The position numbers were made by a program, and so were the translations under genes. This document shows, piece after piece, positions 1 to 13,700 of a stretch of 64,000 nucleotides of DNA. Numbering within the stretch: position 1 is the stretch's first letter; every line of letters begins with the position of its first letter. The notes under the pieces are model-generated. The model saw only the letters and a program-made list of their open reading frames with translations. It was not told where the DNA came from and did not search any database. The stretch is taken from contig JAQGDQ010000101.1 of assembly GCA_030141605.1 (NCBI GenBank), forward strand, positions 516,919-580,918, given 5' to 3'. Source of the stretch: Tubiluchus corallicola. Lineage: Eukaryota; Priapulida; Priapulimorpha; Priapulimorphida; Tubiluchidae.

Positions 1-1076
<1,076 letters not shown>

Positions 1077-2011
1077 TTACAAATCATAGCCCACTAATTG
1101 AATGTATCTTGAACAATATGTATTGGACATAATCAAGTGTTTTTCGGCTTTGTTCAGGCCGGTTTTCCACTTGCCAATGTGAGACGCCGGGTGCTTTTTA
1201 AACGTTCCATCATTTCTGTGGAACATTTTGCTCACCTTACCATCCGAATAATTGCCTTTAGCAACTTTGTCCAGAAAGTAGTCCACCGTACTGTTGTACT
1301 TTAAGCCCAAAAAGTCAAAAATTTCTTTGGGTTTCGTATCCATGTTCAGCACCAAGTCTTCATATTTGATTATCAAAAGGTGTGATTCTGGTATGTGTGA
1401 TTGCATGGCAGTTTCCCAATTCTGTAACATGTCTGCGCATAGATATTGCAAGTGTGTTCGCTGCATTATTTTCCAACTCCATCTTGCAGCTTTTCTGGAT
1501 GCTAGTATGGCTCTAGGATCTCGCAAGAGGTAGATAATCTTCAAGTTAAATCCTTCCTTGATCAAGGGAAGCAAATCTGTTACGTGAAGACGCACAGTTT
1601 TTATGGCCTGTGCCTTATGGGCTTTACATAAACTGTTCAACTGTTCTAATTCAATTAAAGTTGTTTTATTTTTGCACAAGTTTGTTCTTACTGCGTCTAC
1701 GTTGTGATCGCAATTTGCAGCTCTGGCTATGACCCTGCTCCAGGAAGGATACTTTGGCCAAGTCTTCCATAGTCTTTTGTAGTTTTTATTCAGATTGTCT
1801 ATATCGGTGTAATTGCAAGAACCCATGTTTCTTATAACTTGTACACCGTCTAATATCACGCTTTGGTTTAAAGAAGGTTCCCTGGCTTTCCAGGGGGCGA
1901 GGTCGAATTTGCGAAATCCTGGCACTGCCACTAACGGTTCGTAGAAATACATGATATCCGGATGACTGTTGAGTATTTCTCCCAACAAAGTGGAACCACT
2001 TCTGTGATATG
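1077..2011 (-). CDS. Carbohydrate sulfotransferase (GST/CHST family), terminal exon, 5' incomplete
   Basis: Golgi-type enzyme that moves sulfate from PAPS to a sugar hydroxyl, probably the 6-O position of Gal, GalNAc or GlcNAc. The exon encodes 310 residues and the stop. It opens with the 5'-phosphosulfate-binding loop YHRSGSTLLGE and the following HPDIMYFYEPL, which match the CHST1-7 group. The 3'-phosphate-binding block IIYLLRDPRAILASR follows mid-exon, then YEDLVLNMDTKP and IFDFLGL near the C terminus. The acceptor is TTTTTCAG ending at 2012 and leaves two bases of a split codon, so residues upstream of the PAPS loop, including the type II signal-anchor, lie in exon(s) I could not identify. 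Several N-x-S/T sequons fit a lumenal domain. A long (GA)n array sits in the intron just upstream. The in-frame extension through that array to an apparent Met is not coding. Exact acceptor sugar is not predictable. Confidence 0.86.
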
Positions 2012-2087
2012 CTGAAAAATTACGATTATTATAAGAAATGTAATTTCCAATATTATTCACTTGGGCAATGACAGTAAGATAATAATG

Positions 2088-2089
<2 letters not shown>

Positions 2090-2174
<85 letters not shown>

Positions 2175-2188
2175 GAAAGAGAGGAGAC
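2090..2188. repeat. (GA)n microsatellite in sulfotransferase intron
   Basis: About 100 bp of mostly uninterrupted GA dinucleotide. On the coding (minus) strand it reads (TC)n, some 80 bp upstream of the splice acceptor, so it could act as an extended pyrimidine tract; that role is inference. Confidence 0.95.
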
Positions 2189-3299
2189 AGTTCAATATTC
2201 ACAACTATGCTAATTTTACTACAAAAATATTGATTGAAATCCGAAGTTACAAACTAGATTCTACCAGATTTTTGGTTGGTCGAACACATAATGACCTAAA
2301 AAGCTGGAAATTTACTTGACTTAACATTTGGAGTTTCAGACAATATTTAAAACGCACAAAAATTGGGAAATTGGGTATTTTCAAATTTTTCCCATTTTCC
2401 AGAGGTACAAGCTCTTCTCCAATCATAACTTTCTGTACTTGCAAGCTAAAAGTGCTGTGTAGTTTCCACAGGAAAAGGAAGTGAGATAAATTTTAACTAC
2501 AGCAAGTGGGCTTTATGGAAATATAAAAGTAACAATAGAAATAGTGCAGTTATTCAGTACTTTACACGTATGCTAAAATACTGCTATTTTGCCTTCATGG
2601 TGCTAATAATGTACGAATTCTAAGCTAATTACAAAAATCCTTCACGTCAAGGCGCAGTGAGCTGTAAATTGAAAGGGAGAAATTCGCCCAATGCCCAATG
2701 GATCACTTTTCGATGCATAGTTTACTAATTCTTCCAGTGCACTGCAGTTTTAAACCGTTTGGAAGATTTGAGTCTCAGCAAAAATTAAAAATTTCGTCTT
2801 TACGCAGTTATTAAAATTACGACAGAATTTCAGAGATGCAGTTTTTTCTGGTTGTCATTGTTTTGCTGCTACAGTCTGGGAACAGGAAAAATTTCTCAGT
2901 TATGTATGCAATAAATTCCTAGTTATGTACACAGTAAATTCGTCTGTTACTGTAATTTATTTTTATATTTTATCTCTTGCTAGATTTTTAATATACACAT
3001 CGCCTCGAATGGGTTACAGTAAAGATAATGAGAAAAATGGAATTCTTATAACTAATTTGCTAATGCCAAAGCGTATCTTCTGACATTTTTCTTGAATTGA
3101 GCGTAATTGTAGTTTTCGGGGAGGGTAAGCAATTTATTGTCATTCTACATTGTACATGTAATGAATATGCGTAGTTTTACGTAATATAACAAACGAAAAT
3201 TAACGTAAATAAATTAAATGAGCTGTCGGGTAAGTGCTAATAAACTACAAACAGTGATGTCGAGAATATTGTAAATTTTCTGAAATTTACTGTTGAGAG

Positions 3300-4520
3300 T
3301 GCAAACTGCACTGATAGTAGAAAGAATTTAGAGCTTCTAATGATTAGAGTTGTGGTTTTAGCAGTGATATGACAACTTGCGCTCTCATTGCGACCTTCGT
3401 TTCGTACAAATGTGTCATAGGTTTCTGTTCAACTCCTATAATTTTTGAAGTGGACTTAAGAGCACAGCGATCTGCCTGCGTGGTAGTCCCGTATCAAACA
3501 ATGAAGGGTGTTGTAAGACACTCTCGGTTACTGCTCGATGAAAACTTTCCATAGCAGGGGCAATATTAATAGCAGGGGAGTTAAGTTGTCTTAAAACGCA
3601 CAGACGCTAGCAGGCCTTCTTTGTGCAACACAGCTTCCTATTTAAGACCATCTGAAATTTTTATTTTCAGCAATTTGAAGTCGTTAGCAATTGCCAATCA
3701 GGTATGCTAAGCTCAGTCATTTTACAGAACAATTTTAGTGACAGGATAGTATTGAAAGCTGAAGTGAAATCAACAAAAGGGAGTCTGGCACAACAGTTAC
3801 GTTTACCAAAGTGCTTTAGTAAATCATGATTAACAACGTTATCGTGGAACGACTAGCACGATATGCAAATTGAAACGGGTCCTAAAAGGGTGAAGCAATA
3901 GATTCCAGGAAATGAAAGATTAGACGCTCTAGTGGTTTGTTTAATAATGATGTTAAGGGCACAGGCCTATAGTCACGACGTGCAATAACCGTGTTTCTTT
4001 TTGATACAGGGATAATGATAGATTGATTAAATTGTTTAGGGAATTTTCAAATGCTTAAAAACCAATTATAAATACGAGTAAAAATATAGGTAAGTAGGTC
4101 TGAGCAATATCGCTCATGCCACAGTGCAAATCGTTTGGTAATGCTAATTTTTTAACTTTAAGTTTGGAATTCGTTTGCTTCACATCGTTTTCTTGTATAA
4201 CAAGAGAGGAATGTTGTTACAAGTAGGCCTGTTCTGATAGTCCTGTTCCTTTATCAAACGTCTACAAAAATATTTAGTTTATCTTGTAAGGTGAGGTCGT
4301 CTAAGCTAATATTTTTTGATTTCGGTATGTAATTTTATTTAGTCCTTGCCATTGCAGAAAAAGTCCTGCTTCAATTTGTTCTTGAAATCACATTTGACTG
4401 ACTCCGGAGATTATACTTCGCGATTTTATATCGTTCCAGGTCACCAAATTAGAAAAGTGTTTGTCCCCTTAGACAATTCTGCAGATAAGAAGTGCACCGA
4501 AAAAATGGATTTATAAGATG
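3300..4520 (-). mobile_element. Degraded L2/CR1-type LINE, reverse transcriptase region
   Basis: Minus-strand conceptual translation across several frames recovers non-LTR reverse transcriptase blocks in the correct order. They are a pre-RT stretch like LDDLTLQDKLN (about 4290), DYRPVPLTS (about 3960), PFQFAYR (about 3870), the motif-A-like FVDFTSAFNTI (about 3745-3780), and a decayed TG-PQG-like block (about 3490). Stop codons and frameshifts interrupt it, and the catalytic YADD region near 3360 is not intact. This is an old, inactive fragment. The clade is assigned from motif style only. Confidence 0.72.
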
Positions 4521-6075
4521 AACAGAACTTTATTACGAAAATACTTACTAGTGATCACAACTAAAGTTGGGTCATCAGAATGCCTGTACATTGCACGGAA
4601 TAGTTTACCAGCTATGCTCTCCGCATAAAGAATTTCTGCAAGATAATCAAACTTTTCATGCAGCCACATCCATACAGCTATATTTTATGCATTTTGATTT
4701 CTGTTCAAATACTCATATAATAATAAATGTTACTTATAGGCACTCACCAAGAAGATAGTGCCATGTCACACGATCACTTTACGGATGGTGCATGTCACAC
4801 AATGAAATAAAATTGTTCTAATTAATAATTACTAAGATGTTTTATATACAACTGCTAATCTATGAAATAAATTAGGTTATATTAGACTAATATATTATAA
4901 AACGGTTTTCTAAAAATAGGTTTTATTTTATTTATATTTTGTAACATTTTGGCAAGTTTTTTTGCTAATAGGTAATCTATTTCAGAAAATAGCACCACGA
5001 ATACTAAAGGTTCTGTCGCAAAATGTCTGGCAGTTAGTTTTAGGAATCAGTTAGTCTTAAAGAGTTAACTGACCGCACACATAACGGCAGTTTGGCTTCG
5101 TGAAATCACACGATAACTTAGCGATAAACTCCGCACGTTTGAACTTTTGAAATTTGAATTTAAAAATTGCTGAGCTTTTGTTGTCCATTGTCAGTGTCAC
5201 ACAACACTAATAATAGAATGTTTGCGCATTATTGATTATTAGTGGATTGATTTATCACAGTTTGTCATTTCACGCAGTTTAAATGTCATGTGTGGATGGA
5301 TTTGTCACACTTTGTTGTTTTGTGGCATGGTGCGTGTGGCGTATGGACAAGTGTGATGAGGCTAGTAAGTGGTGTTTTTTTCATATTTTACTAATACCTT
5401 ATACGGTTTGATATGGTAAACGATATTTTAAACGAGATGTCCAGGCAGGTGGCTAGAAAAAACTAAATAAGCCCATAACCTAATGCTTCGCTATAGTTTA
5501 ATAATTAAATACTTGAGCACAAAAATGTTTGTTTAAGGAATGAATTGGGGCATTATCAGGCCTCCATTTCATGTTCTCAGCTACGACATTGTACACATTT
5601 ACTTCTTAAATAATCAACGAGAGTTTAAATGGCAAAGAAAAAACACTTACTTGATGTACGAAGTGAGAGACGACTTAGCTGAGGTAGAGTTGATAAATAA
5701 GCTCCAATCACGAAGTATATCATTCCCATGAAAAGAAATATCACCTTTCGTCTTAGGGATAACATAATTTTCACTTATGTGTCAGTGAAATGACGTGGCA
5801 ATATTTTGCTTAATATCAGTCCTTCAGACATGCGATTTATCTGAATGCAGTTGTAATACGCCTCTAACTCTTCATTCCTGCAGAGATAATGTAGTCAATA
5901 AGTTATCTGAATGTAAGACTTAATGAGTTTGTATAGATGTGGTAGAACACTCCAGCGGTGACTTCAGATCTATTATAGCGCATGCGAAGGTTTCATTAAC
6001 GTGGGAGTAATTTACTTTAAACGTTTGCAATTTTGCAAATGAAGTAGGAAGAAAAATGACAAGTGGCAGCAAGTA

Positions 6076-6228
<153 letters not shown>

Positions 6229-7647
6229 TGTTGATAGAGTTTAACAGTGTGATGTGACATTATGATATATTATGGCGTGCATACTACTGACATAAGGCAT
6301 AACACATATGTATACCAGGAAATAGGCATGGATAACTACACATTGCTATCTATTGATAACACCACAGTCTAATTGTACGTCCTTTTAGCACCGTACAAGG
6401 TTGAATTATTTTGCGTAATACAATTACTGAATAATTGTGAATAGGCATACACGTTTTTTAATGTCATCTAGTACAAAAACCAAGTATTATGTAAGTTGCT
6501 GTTAGCTAGATCGTATTAATAGCTTCTCATTAAATTTTTGGTAGCGCAAAACGTTAGATTCTGTAGTTCTTTCGTTTGGAAATTATGATTTTCTTCACGT
6601 CTAATAAATGTTCTTTACTAGTATATGCAAAAAAGTAAAAATACAAGTCTCTTACGGACCTCAATTCGAAGACTTGCTATGAAACCGATTTCAGCCTTCC
6701 GGTTTCTCGTTGTTTATATGCTTAGGTAAACATAATATTTTTGGTCATATTTTTGCTTTTAGGAGGCTTTTATTATTATTTTTAGAAAGTGACCATGTGC
6801 ATGGGGAGAAATGCTGCGATTACTTCTGTTATTGAACAACATTAATTTCGAATGCTTTATAGCTGCATGAATACATAACATACTCATTTACTTGTTATTC
6901 TACATTAATTTTCTTAATTTCTCTTGGCTGTTGGTGGTAGAAGTAAGACGTGTAACTTGTGCGTACAATCAGTTTTTTCTAATTCAATGCGTTAGTTAAA
7001 TGCATAAATTTTGCTCCATACACAACAACAATGCTTTCTGAGAGTTTTGATTTAAACAATTTACTTCCTGAAAGTTTATAATCTATTAAAACTGCAGTAA
7101 ATTTCGCGACGTCCAGCATCCAATTAAGGTTTTCACACGGTTAAAGCCGTGCTTAGATTACCGCAATCATGTTCAGTCAGCAACTTTACAATGTTAACTA
7201 CTTATATGCTTTTGAAGCACATAACTAGAGTTGATAATTGATCAGTATCGGAGATAAACTAAAGTGACTAAGAAAAACTAGTCTTTAACTTTGTAGTAGT
7301 GCAAAAGTCATTACGAAGTAAGTTTTAACTGTCGCTTTTTTAATTACACGTAAGCTACTGGCAGATGAATAACTGATGTAAGAAGTTATTTACTACTTTA
7401 CAAACTGTATTCAACGATTTGTTAAAATATTTGAGGGTGTTGACTTTCTATACGTCGTAATGTGCATCAAACTGCAGATATCCAACTTGCACAAAGAAAA
7501 ACTTTAGACAAACACAACGTTAAATTACCGTCGCTTGTTTGACAGCCAACATTAGCAGTAAGGGCTATTTAGCGACTTAAAATTACAACACGGCACGGAC
7601 GCACACACAAACAACGAATAAAATGAAGGGCACATGTTCTGGTGAAT

Positions 7648-7720
7648 TCAGCCGCTAGATTCGAACTCGAGACTATGTGGTTGTAGTATAAAATCTAGAC
7701 CATTCAGCCACTCAACCCAG
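7648..7720 (-). mobile_element. tRNA-derived SINE head
   Basis: On the minus strand an A-box-like GAGTGGCTGAATGG is followed at tRNA spacing by a B-box-like GAGTTCGAATC, the internal RNA polymerase III promoter arrangement. No convincing anticodon arm or closed acceptor stem is present, so a SINE head or decayed tRNA is more likely than a working tRNA. The tail probably continues toward 7590. Confidence 0.6.
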
Positions 7721-8337
7721 AACGAGCGTAGCATGATGTTGCGTACATTTTTGGGAACGGTTGTTCAATTAACTCCAATATTACCAAAAGAGAAACTACT
7801 TACAAATATATACTGAATACACATGGGTCTACCACGTTTTCGCATTTCGATTATTTTTTTATAACCGCTAAAACACTTTTACAATAGTAATTTTGTTCTA
7901 CCTGCATTACCACAACATTTGCCTCAACCACTGCAGCACCAAAGGGAGTTTCGTTTGATTCCTATATCACAACTTGCGTTCATTTGAGGCTCGTAAAAAC
8001 TATGAAACTTCTATACGTTGGTAAACACAACACACACTGTAGTATCACCATGCTATCCTTATTAACGAGTGAATGGCAGCAGCTTTGTATTATAGGAAAT
8101 AAAATATGTCGCGTAATCCTGCACAAGCTGCTTCACGCAGAAAAGATGCATTATTCATAGATGCATTAACGTATTTCTACCTGTCGCTTATTCACGTCCT
8201 ATTGTCTGTCATATTGGTACTGGATCATGGGTGACTTGAATGAAATGAATATAAATTTGAATTCTCCTTGGTATACAACCACTCATTAGCATTTTTTCTG
8301 GCGCAAAAAACTATTTGATAGGTGTCAGTAAAATATA

Positions 8338-8471
<134 letters not shown>

Positions 8472-8967
8472 TAGTACAAAGGCATAAAGCAGTTAATAAA
8501 AAGGATGAAAAATGAAACAAAAGTAAAAACCTGAACTCCTCTGTCCATATACACCACCTCTGTTTTTAACTTCTGCGATAGGATGCATGTCATTAGTATC
8601 ATACACGGAACAAGTGTTTAGTGGTGACACTGTACTGCTGACTTAGCTGGTTTTGACATGTCTAGAAGGTGCATAGACCCTAATTAGTCGCATTTGAAAC
8701 TTATCAGCCTATTCTAGCACAGCGCCCTAAGCGAATGTTGCACCTTTAATATACACGGGCTATTGACATTTTTGCAGTTTAACTGCAATTTTACTACATA
8801 TTTTACATATTTTAACGACCGACAAAATTATGACACCAACCTCAGATAAACTAACGAATTATGGCCACGACTTACTATGTATACAGAGCAAGGAGCATAC
8901 CTATATATATATATAGGCCACAGCCCCATGCAATGCTATAAATGCCAGAACGTGCATAATACATATA

Positions 8968-9002
8968 TATATTGCTTGTACAAAATGTGTACAAGCAATA
9001 TA
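8968..9002. other. Perfect 15-bp hairpin
   Basis: A perfectly paired 15-bp stem closes a five-base loop (8983-8987); the inner arm is ATTGCTTGTACA. An 18-base CCTATAT...ATATAGG palindrome lies about 60 bp to the left and a second perfect hairpin 55 bp to the right. Confidence 0.8.
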
Positions 9003-9056
9003 GGCTTATAAAATGTCTAAGAATTATGGTTTTTCAGCTGCCTGTGAATAATAAGA

Positions 9057-9093
9057 ATTAACTTTAGTCTGTAGATATCAGACTAAAGTTAAT
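9057..9093. other. Perfect 15-bp hairpin
   Basis: Arms ATTAACTTTAGTCTG at 9057-9071 and its exact reverse complement at 9079-9093 flank a seven-base loop. The stem is shorter than a typical microRNA precursor, and no flanking gene explains it. Confidence 0.8.
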
Positions 9094-11909
9094 CGATACC
9101 ATTGACAAGCTACATTCCTAAATTTGTTTTATACGTATTTCCAAGACACTTCGAAATGGGAAATGTCACACAAGATTTCAGCGCAAATTAATGAGGTATG
9201 AAAGAGTCAGAGAAAAGAAGTAAATAAAAAAATATTAAGAGCGGCTTGAAAATCTGTATTCATCGGTACTGTACCGTCAGTAACGTATTCACACTTTCAC
9301 AGTGAACTACAAAAAAAGGCTAGTGTAAGTAGTCTCATGAAAAAGACATTAATGGTTTGACTCCAAATTACAGTCGATTAAAAGAAGGATCAAGTTTCGT
9401 GGAATTAGGCAGCAAGAAGAGGCAGCTCAGCGCATTTTCCTCGTGTCACACAAAGTGTATCACTATACTTTATAAGTAAAAAGAGAAAAATCAAGAGGAC
9501 AAAAAACTTTTTTAACATCAAGTTAGCGGCACAAGAAAACCTTCCACTTACATAAAGCTTTAAAAATGCGTCTTGCAAATTTATACCATTTACATACTGT
9601 CTTTCTGCATACAAGGCTTGCGTCAGCAGTTACGCTGTATAAAACTTATATATTTAAACTCCCGAATGACTGTTAGGCGCAGCCATATTGACGATAAGTT
9701 GTCTGAAACAAGCTTAGATAACACTGAGTAAAGTTTGAAAAAATAATCAGAGCGTTCGTAGCGCACACGTCACTAATTAAGTAAAATTTAAATGATTGTG
9801 TCTTGTAAATAAGATTAAAAACATGTTTTTTGGTTTATGAGTCGTGCACCCTGGAGATGAGTCAACGATATTTTACCAATTGGTGAAAATAAGTAATTTT
9901 CTTTTCTAATTATGTAAGTCTTCGAGCAGGTAAGAGAAAGGTTAAGTAATAATACTTTGCATGGAAAGTTTTTTGGGACATAGTGTAACATTTTCTTTTC
10001 TACCCCTGATTTACCTTGATGTGCGCATATGACGTCATGTAATGGCGCGGTTGGAACAGTATTGGGGGAGATTTAAAATGAAAACAAGCAAAAAATCCTT
10101 TTAACGCGAGTACGGTATACTCATAGCTATAAACTAATGCAATTTTTAAGGCAATTTTTCTGAAACCTACTTCAAGAACCCCCTTTCTTGTCCTTTAAAG
10201 CCTAATTAGTTTAGGATCTGCGCTTCGCAAACGTTGAGAATTGGAGTTACAATTGGAAACCTGAAAGAAATTCATTAGGTAAAAGATGCAAATCAGCACA
10301 ACAAGCAGTCATCATTTCAGCTTCAAACTTAGTTCCTCAACTTTTTCGTTTTTCGGATTTTTGCTCCAACTTGCAAAAACAGCCTCAACAAACTAAGCTG
10401 AGCAACCCAGGCTTAGAAGCTTTTATTCAATGACTGCTGAGTTGAATTTCTAAAGTCCGAAATTTAGGGGGTTAAAAACTTGAAACGGCGTAATGTGTAA
10501 TGGTAATTTTAATTGGAAGACACCTTTGCAATAAGAAACAACTAGGAAAAAATTAAAATATTTTAAGCTTGTGTATTTCTTTGTAATAGCAAAGCTTTCA
10601 TTGCACACCTGTTGAGTTTCTTTGGTCATTTAACTCTTGGCCCTCATCAAAAGTCAATCGCGTAAATAATCTGGTAATCCAGAAAAAGCACAACAACAAT
10701 GATTACTTACATGGCAAATCAAACGTATGTTCAGAACAACTAATTCGTAAATATATTTACAATTTGCAATTATGTATTTACAATTGCATAGGAAAATAAA
10801 TGTTAAACAGTTGAAGTTGCCGCCAAACAAAGTTATAGTTTGTATAATTCAGTTACAGTTATTTAATTCAGTTGTTGTTACTATTTATTAAAACGCTTTG
10901 TTGACTTTTCATCTCCGCGCTGCAGGCTTTTAGTGTAAAACCATATCGTAAATATTATGCTTTTAGGAAATACGATTAAATATGCGAAATGCAAAACGTA
11001 CAAAATTCTTTGATTTCGAATTCAGCCTTTTCAGTGGGAAAGCTATTCTTTGCCTGTCACATGTACGTCCTAAAATAATAAACTTTAAACGTTTATAAAG
11101 ATCCCCATTATATATTTTAGTAACTACATCTAATTAGCAGATTTGAATATTATCAACTATCATTATAGTTGTTCATTCAGTCAACTTAACACATTCAAAA
11201 TCCTGCAACCAACAAACGTAATCGATTTTGAGCTATGTAATAACTTGTCACATGAAAAGAAAGTTAAATCCAGTCCCGTTACCGGTGGATGCCGTATTGT
11301 GTATAGGTCGACTAGTTCACCATTCACCATTGTAATCATAATGAAAGCAATAATGAATAATGTAATAAATTAATGAACGTAAAGTACGCACCAATATCGG
11401 CTACATCTAGCAATAATATTTAGGCGTAATACTGTGTGGGTAATGTCATACTTACTGGTACGATATTTGCTTACGTCCACTGCATAAGTCAGACGCATAC
11501 GGAGTAAATCGCACTTACGATACGATTTTATGATTTATGCGATAGACGCGTGTTGCACGACATCGTAAGCAGAACGCAAGACTTGACCAATTAACTGGGG
11601 GAGATTGAAGCACGTGCTCACGATTTTACTGCACTTGGAAGAAGAAAAAACAGTGTTAACAGAAAAAACATGGCATCCACAGTGGACTTGTAAACAAACG
11701 GACAACAATGCCATCGATTAAATAGTATCGGACTGTGGGATTTGACTCTATTAACTGAGAAGTTTTGTGTTTTTTAATAAATCATTCACTAGTGTTGGAA
11801 AACAAACATCATGTTAATTCAATCCATCTTTTAAATCGTGATTTAAATTAACAATTTTTTAAATCATGGTTTTCGTAATGATGCGAATTTTCATTTGGTT
11901 GATGCCAAT

Positions 11910-12004
11910 TTACAATAAAGAAAATGATTATTTTATAAATTGGTGATATGGTATATATATTACCATATCACCAATTTATAAAAGAATCATTTTTCTTATT
12001 GTAA
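11910..12004. other. Long imperfect inverted repeat (44-bp arms)
   Basis: The left arm (11910-11953) and right arm (11961-12004) pair at about 41 of 44 positions around a seven-base TATATAT loop. The innermost 23 bp pair perfectly. It sits just left of a (TA)n tract. A snap-back MITE remnant or a transcribed hairpin are both possible. Confidence 0.8.
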
Positions 12005-12010
12005 TGAAAA

Positions 12011-12018
12011 TTATATAT

Positions 12019-12054
<36 letters not shown>

Positions 12055-12108
12055 GTAGTTACAAAATAGAAATTGCCAATTACACACGCACGCACACACG
12101 CACACACA
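12011..12108. repeat. (TA)n followed by (CA/CG)n simple repeat
   Basis: A TA dinucleotide tract at 12011-12054 and a CA-rich CGCACA tract at about 12083-12108. Confidence 0.85.
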
Positions 12109-13700
12109 TAATGCATTGCTACCACGCTTGTCATGATACCACACATCGTCAGAAGCACACATGTACGATTCCAGCTGAAGAATATGCCTATTAGACACAC
12201 TGGGCAAATATATCAAGCAGAAAGAGAATAATAAGCCAAACAAATCTGAATTTGACACAGCAACAATGAATAGCGATACTATAAGAGAAAAAATAAAAAA
12301 CAACAAAAATCCGTTCTTATTTTACTTACAAAATGGTAAAAGCCCATTTTTTGTTTCTGTAAACAGTGAATTTTTTAGCTCTGTAATTCAAATCAAGATA
12401 TCATTTGGCTCATTGATGCCAAGAGCCAAAAAGGTCAAAGATAAATGTTCTGCAGCAGAAACTGCATAGTTCCCTCTTATTAGCTGAAACCTAGATAGTT
12501 TAAATCTAAGTGTGACCTTTTCAAGTAATACAAGACAATGTAAGGAAAACAAAAATATATGACATATTGCCAAACCTTTTACAATAGGCAAATTTGGAAA
12601 CTTAATAATGCCAACATTAGTGACATTAATACTGCCTGGAATGTTTATCCACCTGTAAATTGTGGAAGCTGCCAAATAAAACTCATAGGTTTGTTTCAGT
12701 ACCATATATTAATAAAATTTCTTGCTCAAATAAACAATTTGAAAAGTAAATTTTACTTTTTGAGTAAAACAAGCAAAAAATTACGCATGCGTAAGAATTT
12801 GACTATCTAACAAGCATAAAATACCATAATATGCAACCATAATATGCAGCTTTTGTGGCAGAACGTGTAAAAAATACAATCAACTGGAAAAAATTGAATT
12901 GAAAAATGATGATAAATTATTAAACAGAGGAATAATTAATGTTTTTCTACAAGGTTATTTCTGCAATTAATCTTAAAGAAGGGCATGCAATTAATTTATA
13001 ATCCGATTAATTTAACTGAGTAACTTACTGATTGAATAATAATATCTTGTTTGCTAAATAGCAAAACAGATCTTGTTTGCTGAAATACACCTTTAATTAT
13101 TATGTCTCTTAAGTATTAATTATGTATTCATGAAATACATATATAATGATTGAATTTTATTTATTATGCACAAATTATGGCTTAATCTAGTTATGTTTAG
13201 CTCGAACAATGAAAAAAGTTTAGCATTAATATTGTACTGGTTATTTTTTCTCTACCCATTTTAGATCCATTTTATATGTACTGATAATAAAATTTGATTA
13301 AAGAAATATTATTGTTATTACTTTAAAATTATTCTTGAAAGCACAATAATTGTTGTTCTGTGTTTTTCTCTGTTTTTTACAGACAATGAATACATTCAAA
13401 TGTTGTCTAATTCCAATACCGACAATTTTTGTTCTTCTATAAGATTTACGGCTTACGAACAGTGACCCACTTAAACAAGATAACCACCAACGTTCCATAG
13501 CATAACATCCTTATGATGCACATTGCATGTTGAGTATGTGGCGCCTCACTCTGGAGAAAAGGAGAAAAAACTTGAAACCAGTGTAATGATTTAAATATTG
13601 TTATACACTGGTTCACAGTGTTCAAGTAAAAAAATTTTACACCGAACAAGCTGAATCTGGATATTAATAAACCCACAAAACTAGACAATTTTAAATAAAA

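Noticed and set aside
2247-2444. 65-codon minus-strand frame upstream of the sulfotransferase exon
   Set aside because: No transmembrane anchor, no matching donor and no family resemblance, so it is not taken as the missing N terminus.
8968-9093. microRNA precursors
   Set aside because: Stems of 15 bp are too short for canonical precursors; kept only as hairpins.
12266-12810. Overlapping frames on both strands at 12.3-12.8 kb
   Set aside because: Low-complexity AT-rich composition, no recognisable motifs and no splice partners.
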